The notes under the pieces are model-generated. The model was not told the origin of the DNA, made no database searches, and was given only the letters and a program-made list of their open reading frames with translations. Shown piece after piece: positions 14,401 to 26,442 of a stretch of DNA of 64,000 nucleotides. Where the stretch lies: positions 10,014,351 to 10,078,350 of the forward strand of contig JAKZAN010000006.1 in assembly GCA_023053545.1 (NCBI GenBank). Direction: 5' to 3'. This DNA is from Lepidurus packardi (taxonomy: Eukaryota; Arthropoda; Branchiopoda; Notostraca; Triopsidae). Positions within the stretch are counted from its first letter, which is position 1. Each line of letters opens with the position of its first letter. The position numbers and the translations under genes were made by a program.

Positions 14401-17400
14401 AGGACACAAATCAGGCTCAGGTCTCCACAAATTGAGTGACGACTGATTAACACTTAAAACAGACACCATTTTTGTCACTTTCCTTGAACCACCTGTACGA
14501 TTTTTCTTGAACTAGTTATCTTGATTCCTTCTGTAATTTCTGTTCTTTTTAGGATTAGCAGTCTCGGGGTAAGGTCGCTGATTTGTGGACCAATTCAAGC
14601 CCAATCAATTCTTCGTTACCGTCTGTTCATCGTGATTAAGAGTGAACGAGAGACTAAACGCTTTCAAACATCCAACCTCGAATCCCACGTCTGTGACAAG
14701 AATTGCGCCGTCTTTGTGGCTCTTCGAAACAAAAGGATACCACATAGGATTCCGCACCGCGTGCCCACTTTTCCTCGTTCAGTTATTTTCCTTGCTCGTG
14801 TGCAGGAATAATGTTGAAAGTCTACATCAATATAGAAAACCACACCACGATTTCTTGACTGCAGATTCTGGATTTTTCAAGGTAAAAAAACTTTCCGCTT
14901 TTCTTTCCTATCCCCGTTTTTTATCCTAAGCTGCCGTACCCAATTCAATCTAACTTGTCAAATAGGATGCTGACGAGAGCTGTTGACCTCCTGGAATATG
15001 AAGCTCACAGGTATATATACAAGGGTGAAAGGAGGCTAACACGAGATTCGCTGGGCGGAGCTCTGAGATCGGAAGGCGTTCATAAGAAAACCAGGAATTT
15101 CGAATAATACTGAAAAAAGGGCCACGTTTAGGAATGAGGCTCAAAACCCGCCGTAGCACGCCACAGTATGGAACAGCAGTGACAGCACACCGGACTAAGG
15201 CGGCCATCGTCGGGTGAAATATCCAAATTTTCGTTCGCCGGCCGGACTGGACCGGTTTGGGCCGAAAACCACAACGACTTGATTGAGTGCCAAGCACGCA
15301 CTAATTTGTATAAGATTGGCAAATATAAAGGAGGAAAAACGGTATACATGCATTGTACACTCTATGGAAACTATATTCTCTTTCTTACTCCTTAGCTTAT
15401 AATCTTAATATCTCTCATGCAAACTGTCTTTTATTACACGTATTTTCTTATCATGACCTATAGTGAATCTTGCCGCAGTCTTGCCGCAGCATTCCACATG
15501 TACCCTTTGGTATTTTCATGGATTTCTGAGTTCAAAGTTCCAACAAAGCGAACATTGCTTACCAAGAATTGTTCTCACAAAAGAATTTGTTTGAAGATTG
15601 CTTTAAACCAACGCTATTTCCTAACCCAGTCCCCTACAACTAACTACTAAGTAATTACCTATAGTTACTTGAAAAATATAAAAACTACAAAATGAAAACC
15701 AGAAAAACCTTTAATTACTTGGAAAACGTTTAAACACGGAAAAAACATTAAGATCTTCAAATATTATGAAGTAATTTCCAGGTTTAACTTAGTCAACTTC
15801 CTATGTCTTTCTAAAGTGCCTGATATGTATAAGGTTTTCACATAAATACTGGAAAACAATCGAACACTAGGAAACGGAAGAGATTTCTCAATAACAGAAA
15901 AAATAGAGAAAAGACGTCACTACCAGAATGGTGCAATGGTCAACAAAGTGAAATAGAAAGACGGGTTACAAAAGGATCGATTTAAATTTCTTCGCACGTT
16001 TGATGACGTAATATTGTTCGCATACACAGAATATCAGTTATGTTCCATGGGTTATCAGGGTGATAAGGACCCAACTTGCTATTAAATGCGGACTCCCTTT
16101 TTTGTTTTCTTGGATCTATACTGGCCTTGGGAGGAACCTTCAAATTTTCCACTCTTTTATGTACATTAACCTCCTGAATCTTTAAAATACTCTATAGAAA
16201 ATGTCCAGTCTCAAGGCTCAAACTCACATAGCGTATCTATTCATTGAACTCGTTTTCTCTGTTAAGATAATATTACTTAAAGACACTGAATTCTGTCAAG
16301 GTACTTAATTAAGTGTAATTAAAACGATATCAAAATTCAATTAACTTTAAGTCAGTTAATTTCGACTACAAATAGTGAACTTTGACTTGATCAAATCGGT
16401 CACTAAATCTAAATCACAAATCTAAAATCGCCCTGCATAATCAACTTAAATTTAAAGAGTTGGAATGTATCACAAATTATTTACCAACTAACTTGCTTAC
16501 TATGAACAGTTAGAGCCTAAGAATGTAAGACAGTTACAAGTTGTATGCATAAGACTCGATAATCCAGCATGAGCGTGTTCGTTCGCGTTTGGCTCCAACA
16601 CAGTTGTGGGCGCTCTGCCAGGAAACCTCTTTCCCGAGTTCTTATTCTCGTAAGGATGCGGATGAGACACCGAAAATAACTCGCTTTTCCATACGAAAAA
16701 GACCATGAAAAGAAAGCCTATCTCAGTCAAGCTTGAAAAGAGTCCAAGTCGTCCATTTTTGGTTGCCGCCTGTACTACATTCATTATACCCAAAGCTACA
16801 CCGTCGTTTCCTTTAAAGGTCAGGCCGGGGTTCAGAGTATTACTCTGGCCTGCCTTGGCAATAAGCTATCGACTCAACAATGTTTCCCTGTTCACTCGTA
16901 GCGCAAATATGGCTTCATCTAACTTTGCGAGGTAACGAAGCTTTAGCTTTCTTTGTCGACTGGAAAATGAAAGAAAATGCCCGCTGATAGCTATAAAAAC
17001 TTTACATTTAATAGAATTTAGACATGAAAGATATCAAACTTTTATAGCACTTCATAATGTCTGTCTGAATTGAATGTTGAATATCAGCCTGACCCAGACA
17101 GGAACTTAACATGAGAGGAAAAAGATCCTTGAGACATATGGGTCAAGGCTTCTTAAACCCCTTTTGCGAGTGCTGAAATAAGTAAACTTAACCAGAAAAC
17201 TAAGAATAAACCAAGGAACAAGACTACATTGTGAACTATTTTCATTTGGTATTACCAGGAACCCTCTCTATCAGTAAAAAAGGGCAAAAGTTGTAGCACT
17301 AAAATATACGTACAGAATACGGAGACCCTTCACTGAAAATTGTATAACTATTAATACAAAATACTGTAAGAGGCGGTAAACTTAATAAGTTGTGTCGTAC

Positions 17401-19582
17401 GTTTATCGTAAAATTATTGGTCTTTTATAGTTTAAAAGGACTGACATCTTTTAAAGCATTCAGTGTAATACTTAAAAGCAAATTGACACTAAAGGTAAAA
17501 CAAGTTGTTCTCGCTACTTGAATGGGTATTCTAAATAACTATCAAATTTTATTCTTACTTCCTACTTTCTCATTGATTCCATGCTCAAGATTCCGTGCAA
17601 AATGAGTTGCGTAAAAGGATTTCGTTTTGCAGTGAAAAGCTTCGGGAATTACGAAAAAGTGGTATAAATTAAGCAGTTTTAAGGGTAATTTCCGTAACGT
17701 TCAAACTTCTTTCCATTTACATGTATTCCATTATTATTCTATTCGCTTTTTCCTGTGTTCTACTTTTGTAACTTTATTTCCAAAAACCAGCTTACTCTAG
17801 GTCAAATAGGTTGTGTCGTGGATGTTCGGTTAAGGTAGTAAATCGATGATGTCTTTGAATAAGGACTCCTAAGGTTATTCACGATAGTTTATAAATACAA
17901 TGAAAATCTAGAAAGGTTTAATCAAAAGTCGATTTTACTCTCTAACGCTCCCGTATTGCTTAGCAAGCTCCTTGCAAACTATAAGTAGGTGGCGGTTTGT
18001 GTTTTGTATGGGTGTCTATGAAAGCGCATGGCTTCTGCGCATAAAATGGCAGGCACAAGAACTCGATAACCCCGTTAATTGGCACGCCCCTTTCATGATG
18101 AAAGAATAAAAATAACATCTAAAGCAAGAAAGCTTCCTAATTGACAATGGTGCCTTTCTCGCGTAGTTGGAAAATTAATTTGCCTTAATTTAAATTTTCT
18201 TAAATTTAACTATGGAAAAAACTAAGCGTTGCATCCGTTTTCTTTCGGCATAATCTAGCTACATTCCTGCAAGAGATTTTTTGAAAAATTCTCTTTACTT
18301 GTTCCGTAAGTCTGTTGAAGTTCCTCATGCTATCGTAACATATAACGCTAAGATCTACAACTTGTAAACAGCTGTTCAAATGGTATCAAAACAGCTGTTG
18401 TAATAACAGAAAAAGGTTTCTCTTCTTTACCTGGTTAACAATGCGTCTGGCGTTCCGCGGACTTTCATGATCCGACGAGGATGTGGATCCTACTGACGAA
18501 TTGGAAGGCGAAGGCGATCTTGGCCGGAGGCGATTTGGCGTCTTTTTCCGTACCGAAGCATCATTAAGAGTGTGGGTCATATCTGCAATCACAATTTCTT
18601 TTTGGGGCGGCTGTGCTAAAGCTGAGGCTAATTGGATGGTTTTCTCGGGGGATTTGGCCTCATCCGAGGCTAACTTGGCCGAGGTCAGGGGCCAACGTGC
18701 CGAGAACGAGGCGCTCACTTCACCGCCGTTAACTTCGTGGTTGAGGTGATTCGAGTTGGTATTGCTGGCCAGAATATGCACGCTATTGGCGTTGGCGTCG
18801 TACTTTCGTCTCACTTCCGCGAGCGAGGGTCGTTTGTCTTTGTTTTCGTTCTCCCCGTCATTCTCGTTGCCGGTGGACGTTGTGGAAACTAAGGAATCTT
18901 TGCGGGAATCGGGCGAGGTATTCCTGGTCTTCAAGAATCGCGACTTGAAAGGAACAGATTCGGTGGTCGATGGCCGTTCAAAGTTCCAAACGCGGTCGCT
19001 GACTCGCGGAATCTCTTCGTTTCGCAAGCAAGGAGAGTTGTACTTGGACGACGTTGAATAACCCGAGCCATAATCTTTGGCAGTCGTTGTATCGCGGCTT
19101 TTTTTGAGGATCTCGCGTGCCTCACTGGAATCGCGAGACCGGATTCCGTTTGGAGTCGAATCTCGGTCACGTTCGCGAGTATAGCTGCTGCTGTTGTTGT
19201 CTGACTCGTAGCGCTTGTATCGATTGGTAATAGAATTGAAGGACGACGAGAAGTCTTCCGTGCGGCGCAACGAAGGAGAAAAGCTCGAACTCGGCCGGGT
19301 CGGGGACGTCAGGCGGTACGACGAGTATTTGGGTACGTTGGAAGTGCACGCACTGGCACTACTGTGGCTCAGCGAGGAACGCAGTGGAGGTCGGTCTAAA
19401 GAGCTTGAATATTTCGAGTAAGACGAAGTGACGGATGAGTAACGGTCCAGACTCAATGGCCGCGTGGAAGCGGTGCTCAATGAACGCACGTAGGACGAGG
19501 CAGACGAACTGGACGAGTAGGACGATCCATAACTAGAAGAACCGAACCTTCGCGAAGGCGGTGTGGACGGAGGCACCGGCAT
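11457..19582 (-). CDS. USP2: Ubiquitin carboxyl-terminal hydrolase, USP2 type
   Basis: A cysteine protease that removes ubiquitin from proteins. Seven exons join in phase: 19582-18431, 13671-13480, 13278-13152, 13002-12527, 12451-12373, 11892-11667 and 11544-11457, giving 779 aa. Residues 1-384 are a Ser/Tyr/Arg-rich low-complexity tail. The USP domain follows: GLRNIGNTC with nucleophile Cys449, QQDAQEF at 530-536, zinc pairs CTVCGHC (601-607) and CAKC (651-654), SGHYMAYC with His731, and YNDS with Asn748. The C-terminus EAYLLFYEL is typical of USP2. The start is the first in-frame ATG in a good context (gccATGC). A likely 3' splice site at 19647-19648 puts a noncoding 5' exon upstream. Vertebrate USP2 is about 605 aa; here the N-terminal extension is longer. 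Intron 1 is 4.76 kb. Confidence 0.95.
14305..14469 (-). CDS. USP2: Candidate alternative first coding exon of the USP2-type gene
   Basis: Inside intron 1, an ATG at 14469 opens 55 codons that end exactly at a GTAAAC donor in phase 0, the phase needed to join exon 2 at 13671. The peptide contains PPESPTRKTLKRKD and SLLNIFRKSQYSFVVW, basic and hydrophobic and unlike the Ser-rich tail it would replace. The product would be 450 aa with the whole catalytic domain. Vertebrate USP2 is known to make long and short isoforms through different first exons, so the layout is familiar. The peptide itself is not recognised. Confidence 0.55.
17990..18075 (+). repeat. Dispersed repeat R1, copy 2
   Basis: Shares GTGTCTATGAAAGCGCATGG and CTTCTGCGCATAAAATGGCA with copy 1 at 6206-6320. 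It lies within the USP2-type intron 1 on the opposite strand to the gene. Confidence 0.65.
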
Positions 19583-22500
19583 GGCGGAATCTCGTTCGCT
19601 GTACTTAACATGAGCAAGATTCGTCGCTCTTTTCCCTTCTTTTGGTCTGAATAGGACAAGTTTATACAGCGTCAACTGCAGCTAAACAACACTGTTTTGG
19701 TGGTTGTCTCTTCCATCACTCATTCGTACTTTGGGGTACTTGTCACCTTATGTTGGGTTCACAGCACTATAGAAAGAACAAGAGCAGATTCAGGATAAAT
19801 ACATCTGGGTTCCGTTTTGTTAGTTTAAAAAGGACACTTAGGAAGATTATATAGAAATTATATAGAAGATTATATAGTTTGGCCCTAGCCAAACATTTCG
19901 CGTTTCTCGAGTCTGGTCGTACACACAAGAAAGCGCAAGACATCCAGCCCTAGCCGTTGCCGGTCGATAGTACTTGGCTCTTTCTCTCGACGCTCAACGA
20001 TGCCTGCATCGACGCCCTAACGCGCCAAAAAGATCAGACTTTACTTTACCCTATCCTACCCCCCTTGCTCTTTGCTTTCACTCTGGACTCTTCCAAAAGG
20101 TTCATTTGGGAAAATTTTCAGCTTGTTAGGTCTTAAGGAACCTTTTGGAATGTTCAGCCTGGAGTTGTTCCAATCGAAAAAAGTCCAAACGTTAAAACCG
20201 CTAACACCCTAACCCCTCAGGAATTTGCGCAAATGTCATCAAGATGAATACTTCCGGCCATATAGTGGATACAAAGCATCCTACAATTAACCGGGGAAAA
20301 TTTTCAAATTTTCATGGGGAGTTAAAAAACTGTAAACACTACTATAGCTAACAGGCTTGCCTTTTCCCATAGTGAAAGGCTTTTTGGGTCCCTTGCTTTA
20401 ATTACCGTAATTAGAGAATTTAGAGACCCAAATCCTAGCTGACAACATTCAAAAGTAAAGCTAAAAGGCAACGCCCTTTAAATAGAGCTATCCGCTCTAA
20501 TTTGGGTATTATGTAATACCAACGTAGTAAAAAGAAAATTTATAGAGGTTGGCATTATATGTGGTTTGTAATAATTTTAACCATTTTTTGTAGTCATTTT
20601 CTTATCTGAAGTGCAAGGTCAAAGGAAGCAAACAAAAAAGCAACAGACTAACGATGATCGATCGATAAACGTAGTAGGCTGTTTCGATTTCAGCGCCGTA
20701 TCCGTAGCGGCCACTTTTGGTACTTTTTGGTACGGCCACACTGGACAAAGTTAAGGAGAATTTTCGTTAAATACATTCGTTTTTGGCTTCATTATATTTG
20801 GAAAAAAAGTTTCACCAAGTGTTAAACTTGTTTCTCTAAATTTTAGAATAACGTTTATAATAGTTGATGTGATGTTCAACGTAAGAGCCGTAAATATTTC
20901 ACCACGTAGTATTTGAGAAAATTTACTAACAGCAAAGAAGTAAACTTGGAAACAAAAATGAATCCATTAAATTAATGGATTACGAATGAGCTGGAAAAGG
21001 CTTGCATAACTTCTTTATACGCAAATTCCATATAACCTCAATTAGCTTCCCGTATTAGAATAGAGTTTTGGATTTACGCTACATTTGAGTTAACCCATTA
21101 GAAAGCCTATAGCAATCAAAATCATCGTTTTCAGCACGGAAAGAAACGAGCCAATTAGGGTAGAAATTATAACTACCGAAAAAACAACGCGAGCTATTAT
21201 TTTTAAGATAAAGTTTTGGTAGAAAAGAAAAAAAAATCTTCTTTACAGACAAGTTCTAATTATCCAAAAAGCCTACGGAAGTCCAACTAAACTTGCCACT
21301 ACCGGTATGGCGCTGAAATGTATACGGTCTTTGGCACACTATACGTTGTTCCCGTGCCGTTGTTACCTAAGCCACGCTATGCCTGTGTGTGCAACTTCGT
21401 TCGCCTAACCTTTAAACAACCAGTACTTCAGCTCCTATATTTGCGGGTATCCCTGCACAACGTGTATGTGTGCACTGAACATTTTGACCCTGTGCTGGGG
21501 TTTTACAAACGACACAGGCACACTTCTAATGCCCGTCATAACCCAAAGCGATTTTAGATGTTTCAACCTAATGCACCATGTAATGTTAGATAATATTTAG
21601 TTTAGAAGTGCGAAAACGGTGTCCTATTGTGTTCAACAAACACAAAACAACGAATGTTACTTCTGGCTGTTTGATAACAAATACATAAGAGAATTATAAC
21701 TAAATAACCTTGGTAAGAATCCAACGACTGAAGAACTAAGTAACACAAGCACTGTATAACTTTGGACTGTTTTTCTCACTTATCGTCTCTCTAGATTTGT
21801 CTCGGCCCTAAGGTTTTCAAACGCAAACTGGGCCATGTGGGTCAGATAAACGAGCCCCACGGCTCTACCTACTTTTGACGTCTGCCGCTATGAATAGCCT
21901 GAACTACACCCTGCGAGCTGACGTCACATGACCCATTATGGTCCGGTAGTACAGCCGCCAACAAAGCTGGAATACTTTTCCCCATTTGCCTTCCTTTTTC
22001 ATGTTCACCATCAAATTAGCTAGCCGGAACTTCACCAAGTATAACAAACACTTCACCCAACATCTAAAACTTTTTCTTAATACTTAGATTTACTTTGGAA
22101 AGTTTTTTTTAACAATCACGACGCCACAGATTCTCCCAACTGTAAATGATTGATCACCTGGTAACTGCAATATTTATACTGTTCGATATACTCCAAGGTT
22201 AAACGTCTTTTAGTTTATAATACGGGGTTATAAGGTTCCACCTACGTGGCAGCAAAAGGCAACATGGACTCCACTGTACTTATTTTTTTGCTATAATCAT
22301 ACAAACTTGGTTAGAAAATGAACATCCACGAGAAGCACAACAACGCAGCAGGAACCAGTAAACAATAAACCACTTTGACAGTCACAGGTAGGCATTTAGT
22401 CGCTAGAAACAATCTAAATAAGGTCGCGCAACGCATAGAAAACCGATCGATAACTCCGCCTCAATATGTTTATTCCATAGCGCGATAATAAAACAACATT

Positions 22501-22725
22501 CAAACACGATATAAAATTTAACTCTTTGGGCGAAACCAAGTATTTTCGAATTCACTAACCCAAAAAACTCTAACGACAGTATTATACTTTCTTTTTATTA
22601 CTGTAAAAAGCAAGTACTGGTTGTCAAACGGACACACCCATGAGGTTATCCGTAACACTTATGTCCTTTAGCGACCTTGAAGGTGTTTACTGTATTTCCG
22701 AAATCAGTCAATTCTTTGTTTTCTT
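19583..22725. other. Intergenic with 5' flank of the USP2-type gene
   Basis: No coding exon recognised. A consensus CRE (TGACGTCA, 21919-21926) overlaps an E-box-like TCACATGA (21924-21931). Near 20704-20738 a short GGCCAC/TTTGGTAC direct repeat is visible. The remainder is A+T-rich. Confidence 0.5.
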
Positions 22726-24156
22726 TCAAAGCACTTGGTAGAGCTTGATTTCGGAAGTTTCGGTTTCATCCACATCAACCATTGCTGCAGATGGATTAAA
22801 GGGCCTTAATTCGCGTACCCAGGTCTGCAGATCGATTCCAGTCTGCAGAAAATAGACAGAACTTTTATGTTTAAGGCTTATTTTTGAAAACCGGGAACTT
22901 TCTTCGTTTTGAAATGAAACTTTTTCTTGTAAAATTCACTTTTTGCGGTTTTGTGTAAATTTACCTGTAAATTCTGTAAAGAAGTTTGTAAGGCTGGTAC
23001 AGTGACTAGTAGCGCACCAGGTTTTAGAGACTGGCGGATGAATTGCCACATTTGGATCTGCAATGCAGCAGGCATGAAGAACTCAAAGACATTATTGAGG
23101 AGAACAAGGTCAGCTTGTTGGACCACATGTGAAAAATTACGAACGTCGCCTTCAAAAACCGAAATCCGATCTTGCAATTGTCCATACGCAATTGCCTCCT
23201 GTTGGAGCGTGACGAAATCGTGGTTCATTTCTATGCCTGGAAATATCATAAAAAAAAACATGATTAAGATAAGAAAGATCATTAAAACCATACAAAATAG
23301 AATACAAGAAAAGACAACAACAGTAAATTGTTACCGCACATTGCCACTCGAGTAGCAATTGATATAACAGTCAGCATAGAAGATTACTATTTTTATTTCA
23401 TTATATTTACCTGCTATATGTTTCGCTCTGCTTAGGAAGTAAGCGCCATACAACATGGCTCCTAAGCGAGATCCAATATCGACCACAATTTTTCCATCCA
23501 AAGGAGGCAACAATACTTTATAAATATAAATCAGTCGTTCTTTGGAAGCCGAATGTGAGACAATGCCTACAAATTAAGCTTTAGAATAAAAGAAACTAGG
23601 GCTTGGGATGAGCTTATTTAAAATTATTTTTTTACTTAAATCTTTGATGTCACGAGACCCACAGCTGGCGCAGTAATAGCACGGCAATTTTCGGTCATTG
23701 AACAATTCTGTCGTGATGTCATCGCCGTACAGAAAGGCATCTAAATGGAGGGTAGTTGCTGGATTGCAATCTGCGTTCTGGAAGATTAAGAGAAGAATTA
23801 ATTTGGACTATAAGGCTACGTAAAAGGATTTTACCTCCCCAGTTTGAGGGTAAAAGAATTGCTCACTCGGTAGATTCCCACCCAAGGGAAGTTTTGCTCT
23901 CAAATGTTCGGCTATATCCTCAAGTTTAACAAGCGCTTGTACGGACTCAGTGGCGCTGAACGAATCTTCATTATTTTCCCCTTTTTTCTAATTAAGTTAA
24001 TATATTTTCTAGCGAAGTCGAAAATGATTTACCTTTTGGCGCAGCGCTTAGTGTTGTTTCAAGGTTTTTCACTAGGCTAAAAAAGCGCAATTTTTCTTCA
24101 TGAGTAGCTTGGTTCATTAAATTGACTAACGTGTCCACTGCATTGCTGAAACTCAT
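22726..24156 (-). CDS. Class I SAM-dependent methyltransferase-like protein
   Basis: Six exons join in phase: 24156-24033, 23980-23835, 23777-23636, 23566-23411, 23236-22965 and 22842-22726, giving 318 aa. The N-terminal third is helical and acidic. A cysteine cluster CYYCASC (123-129) suggests a small metal site. A Rossmann-type segment follows, with VVDIGSRLG (about 165-173) in the place of motif I, then GDVRNF, ADLVLLNNVFEFF (motif IV region) and LKPGALLVTVP. This order fits class I methyltransferases, but motif I lacks the usual GxGxG, so catalysis is unproven. Substrate unknown. I believe related uncharacterised proteins exist in other animals, but I cannot name the orthologue. Exon 2 uses an AAG acceptor 7 bases past a TAG; only AAG keeps the frame. 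Confidence 0.85.
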
Positions 24157-24844
24157 TTTTCTTAATTAATTTGTTTTAAATAAAATACTATAAGGCTAAG
24201 ATATTTTTACACCATGCACGTGCGCGTACAAAACTACCACGTGTTCTCTAAGCTGCAACTAGCGAATGGGACGACTACCGAAACTCGTTTGTTTATCTTT
24301 ATGTAAATTAGAAACACACTTATATCAGTCGAAACGGACTTCCTTTGGGCGTATTACCTTTAAGAAAATTAAACATTTTTGTCAGTAATCCTCTTGCGAT
24401 ATTCCGTAATATCATTCGTGATTTCATTCCGTAATATTTCGGAAGAGAAATTGCTGTAATCGCCATCTATGGACACATTGGAAGAATAATACTATTATAA
24501 TTTAATCGAAAGCTAAATTCTCATAAACACAATTGAACTAGTGCAATATATTCTTTTTTCACTTGTAAGGGTTTCAACTAATTAAAAATCGAAAAGGTGA
24601 ATAAACGATAGTTTTAAACCAGAACGTTTTGAGTTTTCGCGCGCTCGACTGCGGTTCATGTTGCGGATTGGCCCGCGCTAGTCCCGTGACTCAGGCGTGC
24701 TAACCTCGTGATTTCTTGTCATACGATAAACTTTTGTTTGGTGTTTGGAAAACTCGCGTTGCTTGAATTTTTCGAGGCTTAAGCCCTGCAGAATTTCAGA
24801 GGTTTTGGTCCACCAGCTTAAAAACGGAATTAAGTGCGATTCTC
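24157..24844. promoter_or_regulatory. Divergent promoter region with paired E-boxes
   Basis: This 688-bp interval separates the start codons of the methyltransferase-like gene (-) and the USF gene (+). Two CACGTG palindromes lie at 24217-24222 and 24238-24243, exactly 21 bp apart (two helical turns), 61 and 82 bp upstream of the methyltransferase-like ATG. CACGTG is the site bound by USF proteins, so regulation of this promoter by the neighbouring gene's product is possible. A direct repeat ATTCCGTAATAT occurs at about 24400 and 24426. Confidence 0.6.
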
Positions 24845-26442
24845 ATGGATGTTTTGGAGGAGCATGACCTTCCTGTGTAAGTCTTAATTAAAACACCCCT
24901 AGTGTTTACTATTTTAAGTCCTTTTCGCTCCTAGTTCTGATAAGGATGACGGAGATGAAACGGACTTGTTAACAGATGAAAAAATACTAGCTCCAGGGCT
25001 GACCATTGTCGAAGAAGAAGGATCTTTGGGCCCAGCAGACTTGGGAGCCTCAACTTTGCCAAATGAAGGTGGGTTTTGTTATCCTAGGTGTTATGAAATC
25101 TTTATTTTACATTTTCTAGGTGCAGTTATGTACCGAGTCATGCAAGTTAGTTCAGGAGGTGATGTCGTTGAGCTACCTCAGATGGTTGCGGGTCATCAAG
25201 CTGGTAGAGTTCCTTTCGTAGATGCATTACGTCATTAGACATTTTAGACACCTTTTTTCATTTTTTCATCGTTCAATTGGATCTTTTAGGTCAATTTTAC
25301 GTTATTAACACGACCTCGGATGTATTGACTGCAGCCAGTCCGCGATCCATTGCTCCCCGCAATACCAATGTACAGCGACAAACAGGAGCTGTGCCACAAA
25401 GGGTGGAGACTTTTATTTATTTCCTTACATAAGATTTTCTTCACTTCCGTTGAATATGATCTTCCTCACATTGCGTATTCCTCTTAACGCAACTATTTTT
25501 AATAGAGAGATGACCGACGCAGAGTCAGTCATAACGAAGTTGAGCGAAGGCGCCGAGATAAGATCAACAATTGGATACTGAAACTGGGCAAAATCATACC
25601 AGACACTTCTGCAATGGATTCACCGGGGAAAACTTCTCAGGTTGGTAATTGCTGTTTTTAAGAAAACGATTTTAGAAAACTGAGGTCTTAGGAATTTGAT
25701 CTTTAAGAAAGTTCCTTAAAGTGTTTCTTTACAAGTGGAAATTTTTAAGATATTATTAGCCTAAGAACTTAAAATATTCAATTTAAGTTTAAGATACTAA
25801 ATCTAAATTATTGAATTTAAGACACTAAGATATTTGTAGAACAAGTGATAAAATTCATAAGAAAATATTGCTTTTAAGAATTTTTTTAGAAGCAAATTCT
25901 TATTTGCGTACAAATTCTTACAAAGAATTGATCTAAAAAAAAATTTCGAGATTCTAGTATTTAAGCTTTATTTACAATTTGTATTAATTATCGTAAATTC
26001 CTGAAAAATTCTGGAGATGTTCTTATGAACCAATTTTCTCAAGAGATTTTTAAAAACACCGCTTAATACGTTTTCAAGAATTCATTGACCTTTACGTGAT
26101 TTGTGAACAATTTGTTTAGGGACAAATTAGGGACAAATCATTTATAGTTTCTAAAAAAAAATTTTACGAGATTTGAGGGTTCAGTAATTACGGAGGTGTG
26201 ATTGGTCTTAAATATTAACTTCATTTCTCATTTTTTAGAGCAAAGGTGGGATTTTATCAAAGGCTTGTGATTATATCCAAGAATTACGAGTGTCAAACCA
26301 GCGTTTAGCTGAAGGCCTGCAGGACCATGAAAACTTACGAGCTGAGCTTCAAACGATGCGCCAGAAAGTGGAGGAAATCAAAGCGGAAAATGTCGTACTA
26401 AGACAGCAACTTGATCAATCGCGACAGTTGATGCACTCCTAG
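24845..26442 (+). CDS. USF: Upstream stimulatory factor, bHLH-leucine zipper transcription factor
   Basis: Six exons join in phase: 24845-24876, 24935-25068, 25120-25203, 25290-25402, 25506-25640 and 26239-26442, giving 233 aa. Residues 1-80 are acidic. The USF-specific region includes GQFYVINTT and SPRSIAPRNT, just before the basic region. The basic region SHNEVERRRRDKIN (129-142) carries His130, Glu134 and Arg138, the E-box CACGTG contacts of class B bHLH proteins. Helix 2 is SKGGILSKACDYIQEL (167-182), followed by a leucine zipper to the C-terminus. It acts in the nucleus as a dimer. It is shorter than vertebrate USF1/2 (310-346 aa), the difference lying in the activation domain. Stop at 26440-26442. 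Confidence 0.95.

Larger units (their letters stand above)
13672..18430 (-). other. Long first intron of USP2-type gene
   Basis: A 4.76 kb intron in a gene whose other introns are mostly below 500 bp. It holds the candidate alternative first exon (14305-14469) and dispersed repeat R1 copy 2 (17990-18075). The rest is A+T-rich without recognised genes. Confidence 0.7.

Noticed and set aside
18483..19421. Open frames antisense to USP2 exon 1
   Set aside because: They mirror the Ser/Arg-rich coding exon and are shadows of its codon bias.
19583..19675. Extending the USP2-type protein 31 codons upstream of the ATG
   Set aside because: The upstream frame opens with TTG, not ATG, and a good 3' splice site at 19647-19648 interrupts it.
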